A DNA stretch of 39,777 bases from Lactobacillales bacterium (GTDB lineage: Bacteria > Bacillota > Bacilli > Lactobacillales > Streptococcaceae). The notes below the pieces were generated by a model. That model ran no database searches. It worked only from the letters and a program-made list of their open reading frames with translations, and was not told the DNA's origin. The DNA is taken from NCBI GenBank assembly GCA_031288715.1, contig JAITQW010000031.1, forward strand, positions 1 through 39,777. Reading direction: 5' to 3'. Both the position numbers and the translations under genes were made by a program. Numbering within the stretch: position 1 is the stretch's first letter; each line of letters starts with the position of its first letter. Positions 1 through 9,100 of this stretch are shown piece by piece.

Positions 1-9
1 TAGGTAGTA

Positions 10-37
10 TTTTTTGAGGAAAAAGCACCTCAAAAAA
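10..37. terminator. Palindromic terminator-like hairpin
   Basis: A perfect 10-bp stem (TTTTTTGAGG with CCTCAAAAAA) surrounds an 8-nt loop. The A/T-rich outer arms give a U-run on either strand, so it could terminate in both directions. It probably ends a gene lying before the window. Confidence 0.6.
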
Positions 38-84
38 TCTCCACCTTTCCCTGGACAATGCTTAACGTGCTGATTAACTGAGTT

Positions 85-113
85 TTGATGGGTGGACGGT
101 TTTGAGTTACAAT
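85..113 (+). promoter_or_regulatory. Candidate promoter upstream of tig
   Basis: TTGATG at 85-90 and TACAAT at 108-113 are separated by exactly 17 nt, a good vegetative-sigma match about 165 nt before the tig start. The long leader contains two small hairpins: CACTTA/TAAGTG at 134-160 and GAGGC/GCCTC at 177-195. The element overlaps the 24-nt sequence at 92-115 that recurs inverted at the right end of the window. Confidence 0.4.
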
Positions 114-115
114 TT
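92..115 (+). repeat. 24-nt repeat, left copy (inverted partner at 39666)
   Basis: The sequence starting GTGGACGGTTTT and continuing GAGTTACAATTT matches the reverse complement of 39666-39689 with three mismatches. Its nature is unknown. It may be a dispersed repeat or a piece of a mobile-element end. Confidence 0.5.
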
Positions 116-277
116 ATATCAATGACACGTAGACACTTATTGAGTTTACTTTTTTAAGTGATTACGCTAAGATAATGAGGCATGTGAACAGCCTCTTTCT
201 ATTATTATATATAAATATTAAGAGACATTAGAATCAGATTTTTGTAAATCAAGTGAAGATTCGAAAGGAAGAAAGAA

Positions 278-1560
278 ATGACAATTACGTTTGAAAAAAC
301 TGGTACTAATCGTGGAAATTTAATATTTTCGATTGATCGAGAAACCATTAACAAAGGATTAGACCAAGCATTTAATAATATAAAAAAACAAGTCACCGCT
401 CCTGGATTTCGTAAAGGGCACGTTCCGCGCAAAATATTTAATCAACTGTATGGGGAAGAAGCATTGTATGAGAAAGCTTTGGACGCTATTTTACCGAATG
501 CTTATGAAAATGCTGTGAAGGAAGCCGATGTAAGTCCTGTGGTTAAGCCTAAAATTGATATTGAAAGCATAGAAAAAGGAAAAGATTGGGTGATTAAGGC
601 AGAGCTTGTTTTAAAACCTGAAGTGAAATTGGGAGACTATAAAGGACTTAAGATTAAAAAAGAATCTTCTGAAGTAACCGAAGAAGAAGTGAACGAAAAA
701 ATCGAAGCAGAACGAGAAAAATTGGCAGAATTAGTTATGAAAGAAGATGATCCTGCAGTGATCGGAGATACAGTTGTTATTGATTTTGATGGTTCAATTG
801 ATGAAAGCCTTTTGATGGTGGAAAAGATGAGAATCATTCATTGGAATTGGGTGGAGGACAATTTATTCCTGGTTTTGAGGATCAAATAGTAGGCCACAAA
901 GCAGGAGATCGTTTCGATGTGAAGGTTACTTTTCCAGAAGAGTACAATGCAAAAGATTTAGCTGGAAAAAACGCTGTATTTGCGACAACGGTTCATGAAG
1001 TAAAAGCAAAAGAACTTCCAGAATTGGATGATGAATTTGCAAAAGATGCAGATGATGAAGTACAAACACTAGATGAATTGAAAGCTAAATATCGCAAACA
1101 ATTAGAAGAGATTAAAACTAAAAATGTTGAATCAAAATTTGAAGAGGAAGCGATAAAAAAAGTTGTTGAAAATGCAAAAATTGTTGAATTGCCTGAAGAG
1201 ATGATTCATGAAGAAGTTCATCGTATGGTGGACCAATTCTTGGCGCAAATCAAGCAACAGGGAATTTCTCCAGAGAAGTACTATCAAATTACTGGAACTA
1301 CAAAAGAAGATTTACATCAACAATATGAAAAGGAAGCCGGTGATCGAATTCGTACAAACTTAGTTATTGAAGCAATTGCTGTTGCTGAAAGTATTGAGGC
1401 AACTGATGAAAGTGTTCAAGAGGAAATTAAAAATTTATCAGAGCAGCATAATTTACCTATTGATCAAGTAGAGAAGTTCTTATCAAGAGAGATGATAGAG
1501 CATGACGTAAAAATGAAAAAGGCGTTGAAATTAATTACAGATTCTGCAATCGAAGAATAG
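278..1560 (+). pseudogene. tig: Trigger factor, disrupted by a one-base frameshift
   Basis: Trigger factor is the ribosome-bound chaperone and peptidyl-prolyl isomerase that receives nascent chains. The start at 278 has an AAAGGAAG ribosome binding site. The first frame holds the ribosome-docking domain with GFRKGHVPR near residues 44-52, then runs into the FKBP-like domain. It loses homology near residue 175 and stops at 889. The second frame resumes with [17 protein letters not shown] at about 808 and continues through the FKBP and C-terminal chaperone domains to 1560. Adding one A to the A-run at 804-806 joins the frames into a product of about 427 residues, the normal family length. As written, only the docking domain plus about 27 wrong residues would be made. 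A sequencing error in the homopolymer is a real alternative to true loss. Confidence 0.9.
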
Positions 1561-1589
1561 AATTTTCTTATATATTGTACTAAAAAAGA

Positions 1590-1624
1590 CGGAGGACTTT
1601 TTATGATAAAGTTTTCCGTTTTTT
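1590..1624 (+). terminator. Rho-independent terminator after tig
   Basis: An 11-bp stem with G-U pairs (CGGAGGACTTT 1590-1600, AAAGTTTTCCG 1608-1618) is followed by six T residues. It separates tig from the phosphodiesterase gene. Confidence 0.75.
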
Positions 1625-1709
1625 GGTACACTGTACAAGGACATTATACGTCGCAAAGGTAGGATATGTTTTTTTATGCAGTAATAAATGAAAAAGGAAG
1701 TTTTATTTT

Positions 1710-3512
1710 ATGAAAATTATAAGACAGTACTTATTAAGTACATCGAATTTTTTTAAAGATACTTTTCGTTATTTACGAGATGTCATTGTGATTCATTTAG
1801 CGATCGTTTTGTTTATTATTCCTGTTTTGTTGAGGTATTTTCGTTTTTTAATTAGCTCAAGTAGTTTACGTTTTATTTCTATCCAAACTATCAGAGAATT
1901 TTGGAGTAGTGATCCATCTGTTCTTTTAGGGCTAGTGCTATGTTGTATTTTATTGTTAGTAGTTGTCTATTTTGAATGTGTTTTTTTGTTACTAAGTATG
2001 TATTTTATTAAGAAAAAAGTAGTGATTAGAATTCATACTTTACTTTGGGCAACGGTATTAGAGATGCAAAAAATACGTCCGGGATGTTTTTTATTTTTTT
2101 TCTTCTATTTTTTTCTAATTCTGCCTTTTGGCGGACTTGCTGTTCATTTAGATGTTTTGTCAGTCATAAAATTACCACCGTTTATTATGGATTTTTTCTT
2201 TTCAAATCGACGTGTTCTACTTTATAGTTGGGCTATTTTTTATCTATTTTGTACATACATAGGTATTCGTTGCATCTTTGTGATACCTAAAATGGTATTA
2301 GAAAATCGTCATTTAAAATCTGCCGTTTATGAAAGCTGGAAAATTACAAAGCAGAGCTTTTTCCGTTTGATTTTACAATTTTTTGTAATTACTTTAACCA
2401 TTTTAGGAAGCTATTCTTTGATTGTTTTTTTATTAATTCGGAGTCAACAGTTAGTGGAATTTTTATTTCCTTCTGGGGCGTTTGCTTTTGCTTTCGTTGT
2501 GATGACTTTATTACAAATTGCTTCAATTCTTAATCTGGTTTTATCTACGGCCATGGCAAACTATATCATTTTCGATTATTTAGAAGAAGAAGGAAAGCTT
2601 CCTGATGTACCTTCTTGGTTTCCTCAGAAAAAGAAAGCGATATTTTCGTCTGTTTTTAGCTTTATTTTGATTTTGTTGGTTTCAATAATGAGTGGATCTT
2701 TTCTTGGATATTATGATGCAGAATATTTAAAAAATGACAGTTTGTCCATGCCGTTTTTATACAGTCATCGAGGGGTAGAAGGCAGTTATGGGATACAAAA
2801 TACGATTCCAGGTTTGCGAAATGTGGCAAAGTATCATCCGGAATTTGTAGAAATTGATGTTCAAGAAACAAAAGATCACTATTTTGTACTTATGCACGAT
2901 AAAAATTTGAAAGAATTATCTGAACAAGAAGTAAGTATTGGAGGATTGACTTTAAAAGAGGTGAAAAGACTAACCGTAGAGGAGGGTGAGCAAGAGGCTG
3001 AGATTCCCACTTTAGATGAATACTTAAAAGTAGCTTCTGAATTGAAACAAAAGGTGATGATTGAGCTGAAAATTTATCAAAAATTCTCTCCTGCTATCGT
3101 TGAGCGTTTTTTGAAAAGATACAACAAAGAAATTTTACAGAACAAACATCGTATACAGTCATTGAATTATCAAGCTGTAGAAGAGATGAAGCGTATAGAT
3201 TCGAGAATATATGTCAGCTATATTTTACCGTTTAATTTACTAGGGCCACCAGAAACGAATGCAGATGCGTATACAATGGAATTTTCTACATTAAACTCAG
3301 GTTTTATCGCAGAGGCTCATAAATTAGATAAACAAGTTATTTCTTGGACAGTGAATTCAAAAAAGAATTTTTTGCGTATGCGCTCCTTGGGTGTAGACGG
3401 AGTGATCACGGATTCTGTAAGAGATCTGCAGAAATATTTAGGTGAAAGTCCGAAGAGATTATCTTATTCTGAGAAACTGTTTATTTATTCGTTAGGACTA
3501 GACTTACAGTAG
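1710..3512 (+). CDS. Membrane-anchored glycerophosphodiester phosphodiesterase
   Basis: This 600-residue protein has two parts. About 335 N-terminal residues carry a series of hydrophobic membrane segments of the type found in the membrane domain of multi-pass GDPD proteins. From about residue 350 comes a GDPD TIM-barrel domain. The catalytic signatures are visible: SHRG (His about 353), EID (metal ligands) and MHD (second catalytic His). The usual ENT after HRG reads QNT here. The C-terminus has the family's late DGVITD motif. GDPDs hydrolyse glycerophosphodiesters to glycerol-3-phosphate and an alcohol; a membrane-tethered form may act on lipid or teichoic-acid breakdown products, which is inference. 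It stands between two terminators, so it is probably a single-gene unit. Start ATG follows an AAGGAAG site. Confidence 0.85.
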   Translation: MKIIRQYLLSTSNFFKDTFRYLRDVIVIHLAIVLFIIPVLLRYFRFLISSSSLRFISIQTIREFWSSDPSVLLGLVLCCILLLVVVYFECVFLLLSMYFIKKKVVIRIHTLLWATVLEMQKIRPGCFLFFFFYFFLILPFGGLAVHLDVLSVIKLPPFIMDFFFSNRRVLLYSWAIFYLFCTYIGIRCIFVIPKMVLENRHLKSAVYESWKITKQSFFRLILQFFVITLTILGSYSLIVFLLIRSQQLVEFLFPSGAFAFAFVVMTLLQIASILNLVLSTAMANYIIFDYLEEEGKLPDVPSWFPQKKKAIFSSVFSFILILLVSIMSGSFLGYYDAEYLKNDSLSMPFLYSHRGVEGSYGIQNTIPGLRNVAKYHPEFVEIDVQETKDHYFVLMHDKNLKELSEQEVSIGGLTLKEVKRLTVEEGEQEAEIPTLDEYLKVASELKQKVMIELKIYQKFSPAIVERFLKRYNKEILQNKHRIQSLNYQAVEEMKRIDSRIYVSYILPFNLLGPPETNADAYTMEFSTLNSGFIAEAHKLDKQVISWTVNSKKNFLRMRSLGVDGVITDSVRDLQKYLGESPKRLSYSEKLFIYSLGLDLQ

Positions 3513-3565
3513 TGTGTTAACAGGTTCTAAGATAAATTGATCGAAAAATAAGTAAGTTTAAAAAG

Positions 3566-3614
3566 TTCTCGGTTATGCTTTGAAGTGTCTGTCAGGGGAA
3601 ACCGAGAATTTTTT
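3566..3614 (+). terminator. Terminator after the phosphodiesterase gene
   Basis: A perfect 9-bp stem (TTCTCGGTT 3566-3574, AACCGAGAA 3600-3608) with a 25-nt loop is followed by six T residues. Confidence 0.75.
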
Positions 3615-3734
3615 GACGTTCATAAAATGAAAAGGGTAGGATAAAAAAGTTTAGTTGTCATGGTACAATGGTTGAAATAGCAAAAATTTAAAGATATTAG
3701 AAATTTAGTGAAGTATAAGGAAGGCAATGATGGA

Positions 3735-5081
3735 ATGCGCGTACGTGCAAGTGTAGCAAAAATTGTTGGGAAGAGCATCCAGTGGGGGTTGCGAACTTTT
3801 TCTAAAGGTGGAAGTTCGCTACCTGGGAAATTAGCATTAAAAATTGACCCTAAGATTCTAGATACATTGGCAAAAGATTATGAAATTGTAGTAGTTACAG
3901 GAACTAATGGCAAAACTATGACAACTGCGTTAACGGTAAATATTTTACGTCAAAGCTTTGACCAAGTTTTGACAAACTCTACGGGAGCAAACATGGTTCA
4001 GGGAATTGTTTCATCATTTTTAGAAGCTAAATCACAAAAAGGGGTTAAAAAGTTTGCGGTTCTGGAAATTGATGAAGCATCATTATCAAAAATTGCTGAA
4101 CACATCAAACCAAAACTGTTTGTTTTTACAAATATTTTTCGTGATCAAATGGATCGTTATGGAGAGATTTATACCACATATCAAATGATTTTAGATGGAG
4201 CTTCTCGAATTCCTACAGCAACTATTTTGTGCAATGGAGATTCTCCATTATTTCACTCTACTACCATGAAGAATCCGCAAAAATATTATGGATTTGATCA
4301 CCTGCCCGATCAGGAGCAAATGGCGCATTACAATACTGAAGGGGTATTGTGCCCAAGATGCCAAAATATTTTGCATTACCATATGATTACTTATGCGAAT
4401 CTTGGAAAGTATTATTGTCCGAACTGTGGATTTCATCGTCCACCTTTAGATGTTCGCTTAAGCAAATTAGAAGAGATCACTCCTACTTCAGCAAATTTTA
4501 TTATTGATGATGAAGAATACAAAATTGAAGTGGGAGGAATATACAATGTGTACAACGCTTTAGCAGCTACAGCTGTTGCCAAGTATTATGGAATAGAGTC
4601 TTCAAAAATTCGTGAAGGATTAAGAGTTGACGAAAAAGTGTTTGGTCGCCAAGAAATTATTTCAATAGATGGAAAGAAACTAACGATTATTTTGGTAAAA
4701 AATCCTGTTGGATTAAATCAGGTGATTGATATGCTTGAACTTTTATCCCATTCGTTTACACTTACCATGTTGTTAAATGCCAATTATGCAGATGGAATTG
4801 ATACTAGTTGGATTTGGGATGGAAATCACGAAAAATTAGCCAAAATGCAGATTTTAAAAGTAATTTCTGGAGGAGAGCGAGCACATGATTTAACACGAAG
4901 GTTGCAAGTTGCGGGAATTGAAAAAGAAAAGTTAGTGGAAGTGAAAAGTGATTTCAATCGTTTATTAGCAGAAATAAAATCTGTTCCTACTGAGGAGGTT
5001 TATGTTTTAGCTACCTATACAGCTATGATTGAATTGCGGAAAAATTTAGCCAATACTGGATATTTAGAAGGAGGATTCTAA
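3735..5081 (+). CDS. murT: Lipid II isoglutaminyl synthase subunit MurT
   Basis: MurT is the Mur-ligase-like subunit that, with GatD, amidates the alpha-carboxyl of D-glutamate in the peptidoglycan stem using ATP. The 448-residue protein has the Walker A motif VTGTNGKT in its central ligase domain and a zinc ribbon made of CPRC and CPNC near residues 210-235, a MurT hallmark. A C-terminal DUF1727-like region follows. I chose ATG 3735 because homologues begin near this MRVRASVAK segment and a GGAAGG site sits 10 nt upstream; an in-frame GTG at 3708 lies further up. The partner gatD follows 83 nt downstream on the same strand. Confidence 0.92.
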   Translation: MRVRASVAKIVGKSIQWGLRTFSKGGSSLPGKLALKIDPKILDTLAKDYEIVVVTGTNGKTMTTALTVNILRQSFDQVLTNSTGANMVQGIVSSFLEAKSQKGVKKFAVLEIDEASLSKIAEHIKPKLFVFTNIFRDQMDRYGEIYTTYQMILDGASRIPTATILCNGDSPLFHSTTMKNPQKYYGFDHLPDQEQMAHYNTEGVLCPRCQNILHYHMITYANLGKYYCPNCGFHRPPLDVRLSKLEEITPTSANFIIDDEEYKIEVGGIYNVYNALAATAVAKYYGIESSKIREGLRVDEKVFGRQEIISIDGKKLTIILVKNPVGLNQVIDMLELLSHSFTLTMLLNANYADGIDTSWIWDGNHEKLAKMQILKVISGGERAHDLTRRLQVAGIEKEKLVEVKSDFNRLLAEIKSVPTEEVYVLATYTAMIELRKNLANTGYLEGGF

Positions 5082-5164
5082 GGGTTTATTGGTAAATAGA
5101 AGATATTAGGAAAAACAACAGGATTTAATACCTAGTGATTTGCCGACGACTCTCAAATGTGATT

Positions 5165-5887
5165 ATGGAAAATAATAATATAGACAATCACTCTCATTTT
5201 GAATTGATTTTAGGGCATTTATACGGAAATTTATTAAATACTTACGGAGACAACGGAAATATTTTGATATTCAAATACATTGGTAAAAAAATAGGAATCA
5301 AGGTGAATGTTGAAATGATTTCAATCGGAGATGATTTCGATGATGATAAAGTAGATTTGATTTTTTTTGGCGGTGGTCAAGATTATGAACAAAGGGTTGT
5401 TTCTAAAGATATTCAGAGAATGAGAGAGTCTTTGATTCGTTTTATTGAAAATGACGGGGTCCTTCTTTCGATTTGCGGAGGATACCAATTGTTAGGACAT
5501 TATTATATCGAGGTAGGAGGACGCAAAGTTTGCGGAATCGGTGCACTTGATCACTATACTTTAAATCAAAACAATCATCGTTTTATCGGCGATGTTGAGA
5601 TTGTAGATTCACAAACAGGTGAACATTACTATGGTTTTGAAAATCACCAAGGACGAACGTTTTTAGGTAAAGGTGAGCATCCACTTGGGGAAGTGATTGT
5701 TGGTTACGGAAACAATGGCAAGGACAAGGGTGAAGGTATGATTTACAAAAATGTCTATGGTTCTTATTTTCACGGTCCTTTGTTGGCACGAAATCCGTTC
5801 CTAGCTTATCGCTTGCTTATGCTAACTATTCAGCAAAAATATGGAAATGAGATTGATCTTCCTGCATGGGAGGAAATTAAAATTTAA
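5165..5887 (+). CDS. gatD: Lipid II isoglutaminyl synthase glutaminase subunit GatD
   Basis: GatD is a class I glutamine amidotransferase-like subunit that feeds ammonia to MurT for amidation of D-glutamate in lipid II. The N-terminal HLYGNLLNTYGDNGN block and FFGGGQD are typical. SICGGYQLLGHYY carries the nucleophilic Cys and YFHGPLLARNP the catalytic His. ATG 5165 gives 240 residues, close to the family length. An in-frame GTG at 5135 would add ten residues, and neither start has a convincing Shine-Dalgarno sequence, which is unusual for an essential enzyme subunit. It follows murT on the same strand with no terminator seen between, so co-transcription is likely. Confidence 0.92.
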   Translation: MENNNIDNHSHFELILGHLYGNLLNTYGDNGNILIFKYIGKKIGIKVNVEMISIGDDFDDDKVDLIFFGGGQDYEQRVVSKDIQRMRESLIRFIENDGVLLSICGGYQLLGHYYIEVGGRKVCGIGALDHYTLNQNNHRFIGDVEIVDSQTGEHYYGFENHQGRTFLGKGEHPLGEVIVGYGNNGKDKGEGMIYKNVYGSYFHGPLLARNPFLAYRLLMLTIQQKYGNEIDLPAWEEIKI

Positions 5888-6181
5888 TTAGAGGATATAC
5901 ATCTTGGAGTAAAAATAATTCATCGCTGAAAGACAAGTGAAAAAGATTTTAGAATCTGTTAACGAATAATTATAGAGAATTCAAATATAAATTAGTTAAT
6001 CGAAGGAATTTTTGGTACTTGGGAAAATAAATGGTTAATTTAAATCGGAGATAAGCTGTGCATCTTTATCAAATTCAAAAATATTAACGATTATCAACAA
6101 AATTTAGAGCTATTTTTTTTGTGCAGATTAGTATAGACTTTCTTTAAGTGAGGTATGTAAAATACTACGTAGGAGAGAAAA
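5888..6181 (+). other. Intergenic region before gltB
   Basis: I see no gene and no clear terminator here. A weak promoter candidate near the right end has TAGACT at 6134-6139 and TAAAAT at 6158-6163, 18 nt apart, followed by the gltB ribosome binding site TAGGAGAG. No divergent gltC-type regulator gene is present. Confidence 0.3.
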
Positions 6182-9100
6182 ATGTATTCTGATTTAGAAA
6201 AATTGAAAAATACAACCATGTGGGATCCAAATTTTGAAAAAGCTGCTTGTGGAATGGGATTTGTAGCGCAAATTGATGGACGTGAGTCCCATAAGTTAGT
6301 TGATTATGCCCTAACCATGTTAGAACGTATGAATCATCGAGGGGGAACGGGTGCAGAGCCAGATACAGGAGACGGTGCAGGTATTTTATTGAGTATGCCA
6401 GACGAATTTTTTCGAGCAGAAGCTAAGAAGTATGGAATAACTTTGCCTAAACGTGGAGATTATGCGGTTGGGATGTTTTTTTTATCTAGGGATCATGAGC
6501 GAAAAGATGAGTTAGAGCAAGCAATCTCTAAGGATATTGAGCAGTTAGGTTACCGCTTACTATGGGTACGAGATGTTCCTTTTAATTTCGATGACTGTGG
6601 TCCAGGTGCTCAAGAAGTCATGCCTAGCTTTTTGCAAATTTTCGTTGAAAAACCGATGGAAGTTGAAAGTAATCGCGAATTTGAAGATCGTCTGTACCTT
6701 CTGCGTCGCCATTTGGAGAAAATTTACGCCGCTGATGAGTTTTTTATTTGTAGTCTTAGTTCAAATACCATTGTTTATAAAGGGATGCTTCATGCCTATC
6801 AAGTTCGCTTGTTCTATCCTGACTTATCAGATAAGAGAACGAAAGCAAAAATTTGTTTAGCCCATTCTCGTTTTTCAACCAATACATTTCCAAGTTGGGA
6901 TCGTGCTCAACCATTTCGTTTTTTAGCGCATAATGGAGAAATTAATACCCTTAAAGGTGCACAAAATTGGATGTATTCTCATGGAGTGAAAATTTATAAT
7001 GAAGAGAATTCAGATTCTGCAAAATTAGAAAATTGCATGGAATATTTGTATCGTGAAGGTCGAGAAATTCCGCAAGTATTGATGATGATGATTCCAGAGA
7101 GCTTTTCAGAAGAAGCGGGTCTAACGGACGAATTTTCTGCTTTCTATGAATATGCCACAAGTTTTATGGCTCCTTGGGATGGTCCTGCTGGATTGGTGTT
7201 TACTGACGGGCATCAAGTAGGGGCAGCATTAGACAGGAACGGTTTGCGTCCTTCTCGTTTTTCTTTGACCAAAGACGGGTTCTTAGTTGTTTCTTCTGAA
7301 TCTGGAGTGGTAGATTTCAAACCTTCGCAAGTGGTAGATAAAGGAGTTCTTGGACCTGGTGAATTTTTACTTGTGGATACTATAAAAGGAACTTTTCAAA
7401 AAAATTCTGAAATAAAGCAAAAATATGCTCATAAACATCCCTATCGTAGGTGGTTAAATCAAGGAATGAAAACTCTTTCTTCACTGAAGTCTACAAAAAA
7501 ATTTGAAGAAATTTCGTCTAGTGAATTATCTATTCTTTGGAAACTCCATGGTTACACGGATGAAGTGATTCGTTCAATGCTTCTTCCGATGGCTGAAAAA
7601 GGAGAAGAACCCGTCCTTTCAATGGGCTTTGATTCTCCTCTAGCTGTTTTAAGTCATCAACCGCAGTCATTATTTACGTATTTTAAGCAACAATTTGCTC
7701 AAGTTACCAATCCGCCTATTGATGCGATTCGGGAAAAATTAGTGATTGGAACACAGATGTATTTAGGAGGAAGTCATCAATCAGATTTTTGTGTGGATTC
7801 TCCTGAAAATTGTGTCAAACTAAAATTAGAAGATCCCATCCTTTCAATGGAAGATTATCAGAAAATTTTAGCATTAAGTGAAGAAAAATATCAGACTCAA
7901 ATTGTTTCGACTTTGTATGATGTAGAAAAAGATATGCCGAATCGCTTACAAAAAGCCATTCATCGGATGTGTATGGCTGCAGAAGAGTTTGTAGACAATG
8001 GAGCAACGATCCTTGTATTGAGTGATTATGAAAAATATTCGAAGGGAAAAATGTCTATTCCGATTTTATTAGCAGTGTCTGCATTGCAGAATTATATGGT
8101 TGATAAAGGAAAGAAAGAGCAATTTTCGATTGTTGTAAATTCTGTTGAAAGCTTTGAAGTTCATCATTTTGCTGCGCTAATTGGATTTGGAGCCAGTGCA
8201 ATTCATCCTTATGGTGCTTATTTAACCTTGAGAGAGTATGGATTTGAGAAAAATTTAGAAAATTATAGAAAAGCTTGTGTGAAAGGAATTGTAAAGGTCA
8301 TGAGTCGGATGGGCATTTCGACAATGACTGGATATAAAGGTGCGCAATTATTTGAAGCAATAGGTTTGTCAAAAGACGTGATCGACAAGTATTTTATAGG
8401 GACAACAACACGTATTGGTGGAATCAATCTTCAGCAAATTGAAGCTGAGTATTTAGAGAGATATCATTTTGCATATGGAAAAAAGAGAGGCGATTTCTTG
8501 CCTTCTGGTGGAAATTTTCAATATAAAACAGACGGAGAACATCATCTCTATAATCCACAAACAGTTTATCAATTTCAACAAGCTGTGCGCTCGGGGAGCT
8601 ATTCAAAATTTAAAGAATACACTGCTCGTATGAACGAAGAATCCTTGGATTATCCAACAACTCTTCGTTCGATGTGGATGTTTAACTCTAAGCGTGATAG
8701 TGTGAAATTATCAGAAGTAGAACCTGTAAAGAACATTGTAAAGCGTTTTAAAATTGGAGCAATGAGCTTTGGTTCTTTATCTAAAGAGGCACATGAATGC
8801 ATTGCTGAAGCGATGAATAAGCTTGGCGGAAAATCAAATTCTGGAGAAGGTGGAGAATCACGTGCTCGTTTTAAAACGCAGGATGATGGTCGAAATTTAA
8901 ATTCAAAAATTAAACAAATCGCATCTGGTCGTTTTGGAGTAAATGCGCAATATTTGATAAGTGCTGAAGAATTGCAAATTAAAATGGCTCAGGGAGCAAA
9001 ACCGGGTGAAGGTGGGCAATTACCAGGCGAAAAAGTCTTTCCTTGGGTAGCTGAAATTCGTGGTTCTACACCTGGAGTTCGACTAATTTCGCCGCCGCCT

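Noticed and set aside
803..812. Programmed ribosomal frameshift in tig
   Set aside because: There is no slippery heptamer, no internal Shine-Dalgarno at suitable spacing, and no precedent for recoding in trigger factor. A simple one-base loss in an A-run explains it.
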